Assembly (NCBI GenBank): GCA_020860865.1
Contig: JAJBTL010000073.1
Span: 1-6,671 of the forward strand
Direction: 5' to 3'
Length of the DNA stretch: 6,671 bases
Origin: Planctomycetota bacterium
GTDB lineage: Bacteria > Planctomycetota > SZUA-567
Shown: positions 1 through 6,393 of the stretch, in pieces
How the letters are laid out: every line of letters begins with the position of its first letter
How positions within the stretch are numbered: the stretch's first letter is position 1
Notes under the pieces: model-generated
What the model saw: only the letters and a program-made list of their open reading frames with translations
Told to the model about the DNA's origin: nothing
The model's database searches: none
Program-made: the position numbers and the translations under genes

Positions 1-741
1 GTGCTGGACAACCGTCTTGCCGGATCCGAACGGTCCCGGGATACAGGCGGTGCCGCCCTTGGCGACGGGGAACAGGGTGTCAATGATACGCTGCCCGGTG
101 AGGAGCGGCCGGAGCGGCGGCAGTTTGTGGCTGATCGGCCGGGGAATACGGACCGGCCAGCGCTGGAGCATGGCGATTTCGTGGCGCTGCCCGTCGTCGC
201 CGTCGATGACAGCGATGATTTCTTCGACCGTGAAGTCGCCCGATTTGATGGAAGTTATTTTACCAGAGACATTTGGCGGAACCATGACCTTGTGGGTAAT
301 GAGTTCCGTCTCCGGGACGGTGCCGAGGATGTCGCCGCCGGTGACGGATTCGCCCTCTTTCGCCACGGCAGTGAACGACCATTTCTTTTCCCGGTCAAGA
401 GCCGGCGCTTCGGCGCCACGGACGATAAACTCGCCGTACTTGGCCATGAGCTTGTCCAGGGGACGCTGGACGCCGTCGTAGATGGACTGGAGAAGGCCGG
501 GGCCGAGTTCGGCGGAGAGGGGGACGCCGGTCGGCACAACGGGCTGGCCTGGCGCGATATCCTCCGTTTCCTCATAGACTTGGATGGAGTACTGATCGCC
601 CCTGATTTCGATGATTTCGCCAAAGAGGCCGAGTTCGCCCACCTTGACCATTTCAAACATGCGCGACCCTGTCAGGCCCCTAGCCACGACCAGAGGACCA
701 CTCACTTTGATAATCGTTCCGTTTGAACGCCCGGTGGCCAT
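1..741 (-). CDS. atpA: V/A-type ATPase subunit A (catalytic), N-terminal part, cut by window edge
   Basis: Catalytic subunit of the V1/A1 headpiece; with subunit B it forms the A3B3 hexamer that binds and hydrolyses or synthesises ATP on the cytoplasmic side. My translation of the minus strand gives 247 residues, starting MATGRSNGTIIKVSGPLVVA, the usual N-terminal beta-barrel. A central stretch with VTGGDILGTVPET and HKVMVPP follows, which is the non-homologous 'bulge' region that distinguishes A from B and from F-type beta. LLTGQRIIDTLFPVAKGG precedes the Walker A P-loop GPFGSGKT at residues 236-243. The frame is open to the edge; the full protein is usually near 580-600 residues, so less than half is seen. 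The ATG is supported by a GGGAAGGG purine tract about 8 bases upstream. It is the last visible gene of the operon, 202 bases after F. The identification is firm from the family motifs; the C-terminal part cannot be judged. Confidence 0.97.
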   Translation of the reverse strand, partial: MATGRSNGTIIKVSGPLVVARGLTGSRMFEMVKVGELGLFGEIIEIRGDQYSIQVYEETEDIAPGQPVVPTGVPLSAELGPGLLQSIYDGVQRPLDKLMAKYGEFIVRGAEAPALDREKKWSFTAVAKEGESVTGGDILGTVPETELITHKVMVPPNVSGKITSIKSGDFTVEEIIAVIDGDDGQRHEIAMLQRWPVRIPRPISHKLPPLRPLLTGQRIIDTLFPVAKGGTACIPGPFGSGKTVVQH

Positions 742-943
742 CGTTAAAACCCTTCCCTTGACTTTCCGGTTGCGGACACTCAAACCGGTATCGTTTCCAT
801 AAAACCCGGCAGCCGACTCCTGCCATACCAACACGCGTCCGGGCCAGTCTCAATATGTCTTTATCTTTTATAAAACCGTTTAGTAAAACCGTTTGACAGT
901 ACCGTTTCTCAAAACCGTTTGGCAAAGCCCTTTGGTAAAACTG
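742..943. other. F-A intergenic spacer
   Basis: This 202-base gap is long for a position inside a V/A-ATPase operon. The right part is the 13-bp repeat array. The middle (about 850-875) is AT-rich and includes TTTTATAAAAG on the minus strand, which could be part of a -10 region, but I find no matching -35 at a good distance, so I do not call a promoter. The left part holds the ribosome binding site of subunit A. A minus-strand frame crossing the gap (ending at 680, starting at 925) is made of translated repeats and overlaps A out of frame, so I do not treat it as a gene. Confidence 0.6.
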
Positions 944-949
944 TTACTT
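872..949. repeat. Six-copy 13-bp tandem repeat array between subunits F and A
   Basis: On the plus strand, units begin at 872, 885, 898, 911, 924 and 937, a strict 13-base period. Three units (872, 885, 911) carry exact AAAACCGTTT; the others are variants (AGTACCGTTT, AAAGCCCTTT, AAAACTGTTA). The three spacer bases differ in each unit. The core contains AAAC-C-GTTT, a dyad with one central base, so it resembles a protein-binding half-array as much as a slippage product. The last unit overlaps the F stop codon. The array is AT-rich in a GC-rich setting. Its function is unknown; possibilities are a regulator-binding array, an mRNA structure between F and A, or a neutral minisatellite. Confidence 0.85.
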
Positions 950-1264
950 CTTGCCCATGAGGTCGACGCCGAGGGACCGGGCGACCAGTTGCCGGACGTG
1001 CTCCCGCATGACCCCGACTTCACCGGTCGAGGCCGGCAGGGTGAGGACGACGACATTCGTCCCCTGGCGAAGGAGGGCGATTTCGTTCTGGCACTCTACC
1101 GCCAGGTCTTCCGGGATGAGGACGAGGGTGTCTTCCCCCGACTCCCGGATGGAGCGGAGTGCCTGTTTGGCGCCGTCGGCGTCCGTGACGTCCACCGGCT
1201 CTACCCCCACCGACTTGAACGGCAAAATCGCGGCGTGCTTGCCGATGACGAGTACCTTAGGCAT
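944..1264 (-). CDS. atpF: V/A-type ATPase subunit F (central stalk)
   Basis: Small central-stalk subunit that sits beside subunit D and helps couple rotation to catalysis (NtpG in Enterococcus hirae). It has 106 residues, normal for the family (about 100-110). It starts MPKVLVIGK, the typical first strand of the Rossmann-like fold. DTLVLIPEDLAVECQNEIA is the family's second strand/helix unit, NVVVLTLPAS the next strand, and the end (REHVRQLVARSLGVDLMGKK) is the expected C-terminal helix. The frame could be read from further upstream, giving 15 extra residues, but the ATG at 1264 has AGGAGG just before it and gives the family N-terminus. It overlaps the end of subunit C by 8 bases (ATGCCTAA), which suggests translational coupling. 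Stop is TAA. Confidence 0.95.
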   Translation of the reverse strand: MPKVLVIGKHAAILPFKSVGVEPVDVTDADGAKQALRSIRESGEDTLVLIPEDLAVECQNEIALLRQGTNVVVLTLPASTGEVGVMREHVRQLVARSLGVDLMGKK

Positions 1265-2237
1265 ATTCCCTCCTGAGGCGCGACAGGGTGACGTCGCGGT
1301 CGATTCCATTGGCGATTGCCGACAGCGAGAGTCCCAGGTTGACCATCTCGACCTCGTTCGCGACCAGGTACGACAACGCCCGTTCCGCCCCGAACGGAAC
1401 CAGCCGGCAGGCCAACACCGTATCCCGGAGGATGTCAGCGACGGCGCCGTCGATGTCCTGGCGGATGCGGTTCATATCCATACCGTCCAGGATGGCGGAA
1501 GACCGGGTCGAGAGGCGGCGGGACACTTCCGCCTTCGGCTCGTGTTCCATCGCCAGAATGGACGCGGTAAGGTCTGTACTGTTGTCGAAGACGTACCAGT
1601 TTTTAATGATGTCGGCGCCGACACCGCTCCAGCGGAGCCTGAAAATACCGGCCCAGGCGGTGAGGACGGCGCGGTCGGCCATATAGTCGCGGACCAGCGC
1701 TTCCGGCGCGTACCCGGAGACGACCTGCATGAGTGACGTCGCGGCCGAGTCGAGGTACAGGGACCGCTCAAGCGGGGTCGCCTGTTGCGGCGGGTTTTTC
1801 CGGAACAGCATGTCCCGGTGTTCACGGAGGCCGTCGGCGAACTCCGGCTCCACCGCGAAAATGGGGAACAGCGCATCCAGATCGGCCGGACTGGCATTGG
1901 CCTGTTTCGACGCCTGGTTGAACAGGGTGCGGAAGGTCCGGAAGCGGCTGCCTATACCAAAGTAGTTTTCCAACGGATACGGCGGGCAGAGGGCGAAGAT
2001 TTCCGCCCTGACCTCTTTCGCCCGCTGGTCCAGGATGGCGCTGATGTTGTCGAGGGACTTGTCGTCCGGGAAAAGAACGCGGTACGGGGATTTCCCCAAT
2101 GCCGTCCGCGCTTCGCTCCGGTCGGGAGCCTTCAAGACAGCCTCGAAAAAGGACCGGGGCAGCAGCTCCGATTCGAGCGCGGCAATTTTCCCGCTCACAA
2201 AGGACCACGCTGTGGGACGTTTTTCAATTGCTCTCAT
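1257..2237 (-). CDS. atpC: V/A-type ATPase subunit C (ring socket, eukaryotic d homologue)
   Basis: Subunit C forms the funnel-shaped socket on top of the K ring that receives the D/F central shaft. The 326 residues match the usual length of about 320-350. It is a nearly all-helical protein, and the sequence shows long amphipathic helices, for example the N-terminal TAWSFVSGKIAALESELL and the C-terminal LSYLVANEVEMVNLGLSLSA. NEVEMVNL near the end is the conserved family tail, where an invariant 'E..N.R' type motif usually appears; here the last position is L. NYFGIGSRFRTFRTLF lies in the middle. The ATG at 2237 has only a weak purine tract (GGAAGAGAG, about 10 bases away), so initiation may be weak. 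It follows a 184-base gap after E and overlaps F by 8 bases. Stop is TAA. Confidence 0.93.
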   Translation of the reverse strand: MRAIEKRPTAWSFVSGKIAALESELLPRSFFEAVLKAPDRSEARTALGKSPYRVLFPDDKSLDNISAILDQRAKEVRAEIFALCPPYPLENYFGIGSRFRTFRTLFNQASKQANASPADLDALFPIFAVEPEFADGLREHRDMLFRKNPPQQATPLERSLYLDSAATSLMQVVSGYAPEALVRDYMADRAVLTAWAGIFRLRWSGVGADIIKNWYVFDNSTDLTASILAMEHEPKAEVSRRLSTRSSAILDGMDMNRIRQDIDGAVADILRDTVLACRLVPFGAERALSYLVANEVEMVNLGLSLSAIANGIDRDVTLSRLRREYA

Positions 2238-2421
2238 TATGATGGGCTCTCTTCCATCCAGTATCGAACCGCAGGGAACGGTATTTCACTACCCCGTGAT
2301 TGCCGCTGTATGCCACCGACGCGTCCTCCCGATCCGCCCTCGTCCGGCCTGGCCGCATCCTTGTCGCGGCGACCGCCCTCTGGACCGGCAACGGTGGACC
2401 ACTACCAGTACCGCCATGCGG
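2238..2421. other. E-C intergenic spacer, no gene seen
   Basis: These 184 bases separate subunits E and C. I find no gene, tRNA or convincing promoter. A short minus-strand frame ending near 2289 is arginine-rich and has the composition of a shadow frame. Only small dyads are present, such as GTGGACCAC near 2394. The spacer may be eroded sequence or untranslated mRNA. Confidence 0.5.
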
Positions 2422-3006
2422 TCAGGCAAACAGCATCTTCGCCAAATCACCCAACGACGTTTCCCGGATCTCCAGGAGGCGACGATGAATGGTGCAGTCG
2501 ATGCGGTAGTCCGGGCCTTCGACAACCGCCCCGGACGGAACCTTCGGATCGGCGACGACCTCGGTGAACCGGCCGGCGCCGCTGCGGCTCCGGTTAAGGT
2601 CGTCCAGGCCGGATTTGAACTTGGCTTCGTCTTCGGGATTGACCCGGAGGGTGCCGCCGGCATCGGCCGGCAGGGTGTCAAGCCATTTGCCGACCATGGC
2701 GACATAGTCGCTGTCGGACAGGTTTTTCAATTTTTCCAAAACCCGCTTGAACACCTCGTCAATGACCCGGTTTTTCGCTGAGAGGACGTGCATGCGGTTG
2801 TCGTGGTCGACCCGCTCCAGTTCCCGGGCGGATTCCCGCTCGAGACGGAGACGGGCGTCGCGGATACGGTCGGCCGCGTTCCGTTCGTCCGCCTGCTTGC
2901 CGTCCGCCAGAAGGCGGGCCGCTTCGGCCCGGGCGTTTTCGACCTTCTCCCGGGCACGGGCTTCGGCTTGTTCCAAAACCGTGCTTTTGACTTTGTCAAG
3001 GCTCAT
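2422..3006 (-). CDS. atpE: V/A-type ATPase subunit E (peripheral stalk)
   Basis: Peripheral-stalk subunit that pairs with G/H to hold the A3B3 head still against the rotor. It has 194 residues, typical of the family (about 185-200). Residues 1 to about 95 form a long charged, alanine-rich helix suited to a coiled coil with G/H (AEARAREKVENARAEAARLL, then RIRDARLRLERESARELERV). The C-terminal half is the globular head-binding domain: a YVAMVGKWLDTL helix, then the strand TLRVNPED, and the conserved glycine-rich segment PSGAVVEGPDYRIDCTIHRRL in the place of the family 'GG..V....I..D.T...RL' pattern. The ATG at 3006 has AAGGA 7 bases upstream (3014-3018). It follows K after 222 bases. Stop is TGA. 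Confidence 0.94.
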   Translation of the reverse strand: MSLDKVKSTVLEQAEARAREKVENARAEAARLLADGKQADERNAADRIRDARLRLERESARELERVDHDNRMHVLSAKNRVIDEVFKRVLEKLKNLSDSDYVAMVGKWLDTLPADAGGTLRVNPEDEAKFKSGLDDLNRSRSGAGRFTEVVADPKVPSGAVVEGPDYRIDCTIHRRLLEIRETSLGDLAKMLFA

Positions 3007-3228
3007 AGTGCCGTCCTTATTCTGGCAGCTTCATAACAGGGGGCGTTTGTCCGTTCATGGTCCCGAACTGCCCGGCCGGAGAAAATCCCCGATGCCGCAC
3101 CGTTCCCACCTGGACAAAGGCGTCCACCCGCCATGATGTATCCAAACATCGTTCCGCCGTCGTACTCCACCCGGGCTGACAAACACCGCCCACCGGCCAG
3201 GAGGCCGGCGGCGGCGAAATGTTCATAC
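3007..3228. other. K-E intergenic spacer
   Basis: This 222-base gap begins with the hairpin after K and ends with the ribosome binding site of E. A 69-codon frame (3017-3226, minus) happens to fill it, starting two bases after the K stop. Its product is rich in Pro, Gly, Ser and Thr, shows no domain I recognise and lacks a good ribosome binding site, so I do not annotate it as a gene. Confidence 0.5.
3186..3214 (-). other. GC-rich hairpin just after the subunit K stop
   Basis: CCGGCC (3193-3198) and GGCCGG (3203-3208) form a perfect 6-bp stem with a 4-base loop. An outer CCGC/GCGG pair (3186-3189 with 3211-3214) extends it across a small internal bulge. It lies 15 bases after the K terminal TGA in the sense of transcription. 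The bases after it on the transcript (GTGTTTGTC) contain only a weak T-tract, so it is at best a partial terminator; protection or processing of the 3' end of the K message is equally possible. Confidence 0.55.
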
Positions 3229-3750
3229 TCAGGCAGCGCCCCGCCTGACGCCGTCGACGAGGAGCCAGTTCAGCATGAGGATGGCGACCAGAAGGCCGAA
3301 CACCGCGTACGTTTCAACCAGCGCCGGCAGGATGATACCACGGCCAAACTGGTATTCATTCTTCGGGACCAGTTTGATGGCCGCCGCCTATGTCTTTCCC
3401 TTATATTTGGCCGACAGGAGAAGCACAAGACCAAGGCAGAACCCGACGATGCCGAGGGCGACGCCGATGCCGACCGGCATCTGCTGCGCCGCGACCAGGC
3501 TCGACTGAATGCCGGTGAACGAGGTCACCAGGAAGGCGAACACCATGCCGTAGAGGCCCTGCGTGCCGGGAAGAAGAATGAGCAGGAAGACCTTGCCGAA
3601 AAGGTTGGGCTTTTCCGATAGGACGCCCGCACCCTGCCCGGCCGCCGTGGCGATACCGAGGGCGCTCCCGATGCCGCCCAAAACCAATGCGGTCATGGCG
3701 CCAAGCACTGTCCAGCCGATTCCCGATTCAAGGAAGTAGAAATTCAACAT
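3229..3750 (-). CDS. ntpK: V/A-type ATPase subunit K (proteolipid ring), with in-frame amber codon
   Basis: Membrane proteolipid that forms the ion-translocating rotor ring. The frame from ATG 3750 has 173 codons, including a TAG at codon 121 (3388-3390), and ends at TGA 3229-3231. The first half has the glycine-rich helix 1 (LGGIGSALGIATAAGQGAG) and helix 2 with LLPGTQGLYG (residues 59-68). Helix 3 precedes YKGKT-TAG. After the stop the same frame reads AAAIKLVPKNEYQFGRGIIL and then PALVETYAVFGLLVAILMLN, which is the normal helix 4 with the essential ion-binding Glu (residue 146). The LPGTQ residues resemble the sodium site of E. hirae NtpK. A frame from TTG 3756 is also open, but AGGAGG at 3761-3766 sits only 4 bases from it and 10 from the ATG, so I prefer the ATG. 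Alternatives are a broken gene, a sequencing error, or natural read-through. Confidence 0.9.
3388..3390 (-). other. In-frame TAG inside subunit K
   Basis: The codons around it read AAG GGA AAG ACA TAG GCG GCG GCC ATC AAA. Family members have G-K-V-A-A-A-G-I-Q or similar here, so TAG replaces a small residue with no shift of frame and no loss of surrounding homology. Termination here would leave 120 residues and three membrane helices. Confidence 0.92.
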
Positions 3751-3760
3751 ACCCAAATAT

Positions 3761-3766
3761 CCTCCT
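3761..3766 (-). promoter_or_regulatory. Strong Shine-Dalgarno of subunit K
   Basis: AGGAGG on the minus strand, within GAGGAGG, the best match to the anti-SD sequence in the window. It is 10 bases from ATG 3750 and 4 from TTG 3756, and so decides for the ATG. High initiation fits the need for many K copies per complex. Confidence 0.75.
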
Positions 3767-3775
3767 CATCTGTCC

Positions 3776-3794
3776 CGGGCCGGAACCAGGCCCG
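3776..3794 (-). other. Hairpin upstream of the subunit K ribosome binding site
   Basis: CGGGCC (3776-3781) and GGCCCG (3789-3794) form a perfect 6-bp GC stem with a 7-base loop. It sits 9 bases before the AGGAGG of K on the transcript and leaves the site itself exposed. It may stabilise the K message or be incidental in GC-rich DNA. Confidence 0.45.
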
Positions 3795-3874
3795 CCATCT
3801 CGTGAGAACACGCCCATGGGACTTTGCGCCCGGGGTCATGCCCTTCTCCATCAAAAACTCGCACAATTTTATCG

Positions 3875-3888
3875 CCCGCTCAGGCGGG
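3875..3888 (-). other. Short hairpin in the I-K spacer
   Basis: CCCGC (3875-3879) and GCGGG (3884-3888) with the loop TCAG make a 5-bp GC stem about 45 bases after the I stop on the transcript. No T-tract follows (CGATAAAATTG), so a rho-independent terminator is unlikely. The rest of the 183-base I-K spacer (3751-3933) holds no gene that I can support. Confidence 0.4.
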
Positions 3889-3933
3889 ATTGACAAGTAC
3901 ACTGTTTCCGAACCGCCACAACCACGTCGCCAC

Positions 3934-5925
3934 TCACGCCCGCTTGACATCCTTGACATCGACGTTTTCGCTGTTAAAGCCATACGGCTTGTACTGAGAC
4001 CCGCCCGCTTCGTAGAACCGGCCGAAGAATTCAAGCATTATAAGACGGGCCGAATGGACAAACCCGCCAAGAAGGTTGAGGAAGAAATTCATGGCATGGC
4101 CGCCGATAACCACCAAAATGGCGATGATAATGCCCACCGCCGGTATATCGGTACTGAGTCCGGCCAGCATGTTGAAGGTCGACCCAAGGGCGGCGCCAGT
4201 CAAACCAAGGGCCATAAGACGGGCGTAACTAATAAGGTCGCCAAGGATGGCGCTGGCCCCGTACGCTCCCATGATACCGTAGATACTGACAACGCCGACA
4301 AGGATACGGGCAATCCAGCCCTTCTGATCCCGGCCTTGGGTAAAGATCAGGAGAACGCAGGTGATGACAAACAGAATCCAGGCAAAACTCGACCCGGTCA
4401 GGCCGCCGACAATTGCAAAGAAGAGGAACGCCATCCAGAGAATGCCGTCGGAGAACGCTCCCATCTTGTCGCCGCGCCGAAGGTCCCGATAGACCCGGAG
4501 TCCCATGCCGTAGAACTGGGTAAAGACGCCGATGCCGATGGCGATGTAGAGGGCCAACTGGGAATCCTGAATCGGGTCAAGCATGGCCATGCTGGTACGG
4601 ATACGGTCGAACCAGCCCATGCCGGGGAGACGGCTCGACAAATCGCCCATCCACGAACCGGTCAGCGATCCGAATATGACGGCGGAAATGCCGCAATAGA
4701 CAAAGCACTGGAAAAAGTCCTGGAGATGCGCCTGGTCCCGGTATTTCCGCTTCAGGAGGGACATGATGGCGATAAGGCAGAGCCCGTAGAAGGCGTCCCC
4801 GAGACAGATACCGACAAAGATGAAGAATATACTCGCCACATACGGCGTCGGGTCGATGCTGGTATAGGACGGCAACCCGTACATTTTGACGAGGAGCGAC
4901 GCCGGGCTGATCCACTTGTTCCATTTGAGGCTGACCGGCGGCTCTTCGCCTTCGGGTGCCGCGCATTCGAACACGGTGGCGCCGGGCACTTTCGACTCGA
5001 GGCGAAGGCGGAACAGTTCCTCATGATCGGCCTTGACATAGCCCCGGGCGGTAAAGAGGTGATCGCTTTCCGCCATGCCGGTCCGGGCGAGGGCGAGGTT
5101 TTTCTCGCTTTCGTAGTAGCCGGCGGCAAGGCTGGCTTTTTTAATCCAGGCATCGGCGAAGCGGTTTGCTTCGTTCCGTTGGGACTCGAGCATACATTCC
5201 GCTTCGACAAGGAGATGGTCGATACGGGCAATCTCCTCGACCGCGCCCTTCTCCACCACCGGAAGCGGATGGACATGGAGGCCGTGGTCGTCAATAAGCG
5301 CCTTCAGAAGCTCGGCCTGAGCGGCCGGCGCGACGAGGGCATAATAGGTATGGGTCTGGTCGGCGAGGATCTGCTCGGCAATGATGTCGCCGCCGGTGAT
5401 ACGGTCGTCCAGGAGAAAGGCTTTGCCGCCCTGCCCCGACACCGCCACCACTTCCAGCAGGACATTCCTGAGGCGGGTCAGTTTGGGCAGGCTGTCCCCG
5501 AGAAAACTGAACTGGCGGATTGCTTCGCGTTCGTTTTTAAGACGGGTGATGCTTTCATTGGACGACTCGATGGCAGTACGCATTTCCGAGGTTTTGTCGT
5601 ACAACAGATCGATATCGACCTCTTCCACCGCGCTGTCCAGTTCCGCCCTGGTGCCGACGGTTTTCAGGGGCAGCATGGCATCGAGAAAACTGGGCTTGTT
5701 CGACTGGTATTCCTGACAGAACGAGACGACGGAATTGATGCGGTTGAGGCGGGCGTCCAGTTCCGGCGACTGGTCCGGGAGTTCCCGGAATTTCTTTTCG
5801 AATGTTTCGTCTTCCGGCTGGACCGGCATGGGATGAAAACCCTTTTCCCGGTAGAGCCAGGCAAGGATTTCGTCCTTGTCCGCCGCTTTTCCGACAATTG
5901 CCACATGGGTCATCTGTTCAATCAT
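3934..5925 (-). CDS. ntpI: V/A-type ATPase subunit I (membrane stator, a-subunit)
   Basis: Stator subunit that forms the ion half-channels against the K ring and anchors the peripheral stalks. It has 663 residues, normal length. Residues 1 to about 340 are the cytoplasmic arm, with helical stretches at about 95-140 and 225-280 (KTSEMRTAIESSNESITRLK). From about 345 there are roughly seven or eight membrane segments; SIFFIFVGICLGDAFYGLCL is the first, containing the family GD..YG motif. The two hallmark arginine sites are present: SYARLMALGL (Arg569) and FVHSARLIMLEFFGRFYEAG (Arg627), matching the functional arginines of yeast Vph1 and Thermus I. The end (GGSQYKPYGF) also fits the family. ATG 5925 has GGAG 6 bases upstream. 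It lies 88 bases after G/H and 183 before K. Stop is TGA. No truncation or frameshift is seen. Confidence 0.97.
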   Translation of the reverse strand: MIEQMTHVAIVGKAADKDEILAWLYREKGFHPMPVQPEDETFEKKFRELPDQSPELDARLNRINSVVSFCQEYQSNKPSFLDAMLPLKTVGTRAELDSAVEEVDIDLLYDKTSEMRTAIESSNESITRLKNEREAIRQFSFLGDSLPKLTRLRNVLLEVVAVSGQGGKAFLLDDRITGGDIIAEQILADQTHTYYALVAPAAQAELLKALIDDHGLHVHPLPVVEKGAVEEIARIDHLLVEAECMLESQRNEANRFADAWIKKASLAAGYYESEKNLALARTGMAESDHLFTARGYVKADHEELFRLRLESKVPGATVFECAAPEGEEPPVSLKWNKWISPASLLVKMYGLPSYTSIDPTPYVASIFFIFVGICLGDAFYGLCLIAIMSLLKRKYRDQAHLQDFFQCFVYCGISAVIFGSLTGSWMGDLSSRLPGMGWFDRIRTSMAMLDPIQDSQLALYIAIGIGVFTQFYGMGLRVYRDLRRGDKMGAFSDGILWMAFLFFAIVGGLTGSSFAWILFVITCVLLIFTQGRDQKGWIARILVGVVSIYGIMGAYGASAILGDLISYARLMALGLTGAALGSTFNMLAGLSTDIPAVGIIIAILVVIGGHAMNFFLNLLGGFVHSARLIMLEFFGRFYEAGGSQYKPYGFNSENVDVKDVKRA

Positions 5926-6013
5926 ACCTGCTCCAAACTGGTACGGTGCGCCATTCGCGGGAAGAAAGACGTTGCCGGCGCCGTTCCGGCCGCCGATCCC
6001 TTCGGGACAATGT

Positions 6014-6325
6014 TCAGCCCTTGAGCGCGTTCATTATGTATGCGACGCCCTTGTCGAACTTGTCGTCCGCAATGTTTTTGACAGCGGAGAGGGCCTGTTC
6101 ACCGGCATCCTGGAGTTCCTTGACTTTTTTCGCTTTTTCCGTCGCGGTCCGCTCTTCCAGGCTGGCGATTTCTTTGTGGGCGGCGTCCTGGCTCGACCGA
6201 GTGGCGGTTTCGAGTTCGGCCTTGGCGTCGGCAATGATTTTTTCCGCATCCTGGGCGGCTTTGGCGAGAATGGCGTCCGCCTCGCGTTCGATTTCCAGAA
6301 CCGTCTGCACCAGGGATGTCGACAT
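6014..6325 (-). CDS. V/A-type ATPase subunit G/H (peripheral stalk)
   Basis: First gene of the operon. The product is 103 residues, nearly all helix, with heptad-like Ala, Glu and Lys repeats (EIEREADAILAKAAQDAEKI, then AELETATRSSQDAAHKEIAS). It corresponds to subunit G of Thermus, AhaH of methanogens and NtpF of E. hirae, which forms a coiled coil with subunit E in the peripheral stalk. Low-complexity helical proteins are hard to assign by sequence alone, but length, composition and position immediately before I all agree. The ATG at 6325 (protein MSTSLVQTVLEI) has GAGGA 7 bases upstream; an in-frame TTG at 6331 is too close to that site. Stop is TGA. Confidence 0.88.
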   Translation of the reverse strand: MSTSLVQTVLEIEREADAILAKAAQDAEKIIADAKAELETATRSSQDAAHKEIASLEERTATEKAKKVKELQDAGEQALSAVKNIADDKFDKGVAYIMNALKG

Positions 6326-6332
6326 GGGCAAG

Positions 6333-6337
6333 TCCTC
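6333..6337 (-). promoter_or_regulatory. Shine-Dalgarno of subunit G/H
   Basis: GAGGA on the minus strand, 7 bases before ATG 6325. It excludes the in-frame TTG at 6331, which would leave a single base of spacing. Confidence 0.65.
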
Positions 6338-6378
6338 GTCAGAGAAAACGTGTAGATAATGCGAAAAACACCCCCGTA

Positions 6379-6393
6379 CACGATGTTTTCGTG
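6379..6393. promoter_or_regulatory. Inverted repeat in the operon leader
   Basis: CACGA (6379-6383) and TCGTG (6389-6393) form a perfect 5-bp inverted repeat around TGTTT, about 55 bases upstream of the G/H start. It may be an operator or a small leader hairpin; the arms are short enough to arise by chance. Confidence 0.3.

Noticed and set aside
1..726. A 241-codon plus-strand frame from the left edge
   Set aside because: Antisense to subunit A, whose minus-strand translation carries a Walker A motif and family features; the plus-strand product shows none.
680..925. An 81-codon minus-strand frame across the F-A spacer
   Set aside because: It begins within the 13-bp repeats and ends inside subunit A in another frame; it looks like a by-product of the repeats.
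872..949. CRISPR array interpretation of the short repeats
   Set aside because: The period is only 13 bases with 3-base spacers, far too short for CRISPR repeats and spacers.
3017..3226. A 69-codon minus-strand frame filling the K-E gap
   Set aside because: It has no good ribosome binding site, a shadow-like composition rich in Pro, Gly, Ser and Thr, and no recognised motif. A real small protein cannot be fully excluded.
3388..3390. Selenocysteine as the explanation for the stop inside K
   Set aside because: The codon is TAG, whereas selenocysteine normally uses TGA, and a proteolipid loop is not a redox site.
3744..4034. A 96-codon minus-strand frame between I and K
   Set aside because: Most of its start region overlaps the end of subunit I out of frame, and it shows no recognisable features.
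3802..6024. A 740-codon open frame on the plus strand opposite subunit I
   Set aside because: It lies exactly antisense to a clearly recognised gene, and its length is explained by third-position G/C bias. The product is a charged low-complexity sequence without recognisable domains.
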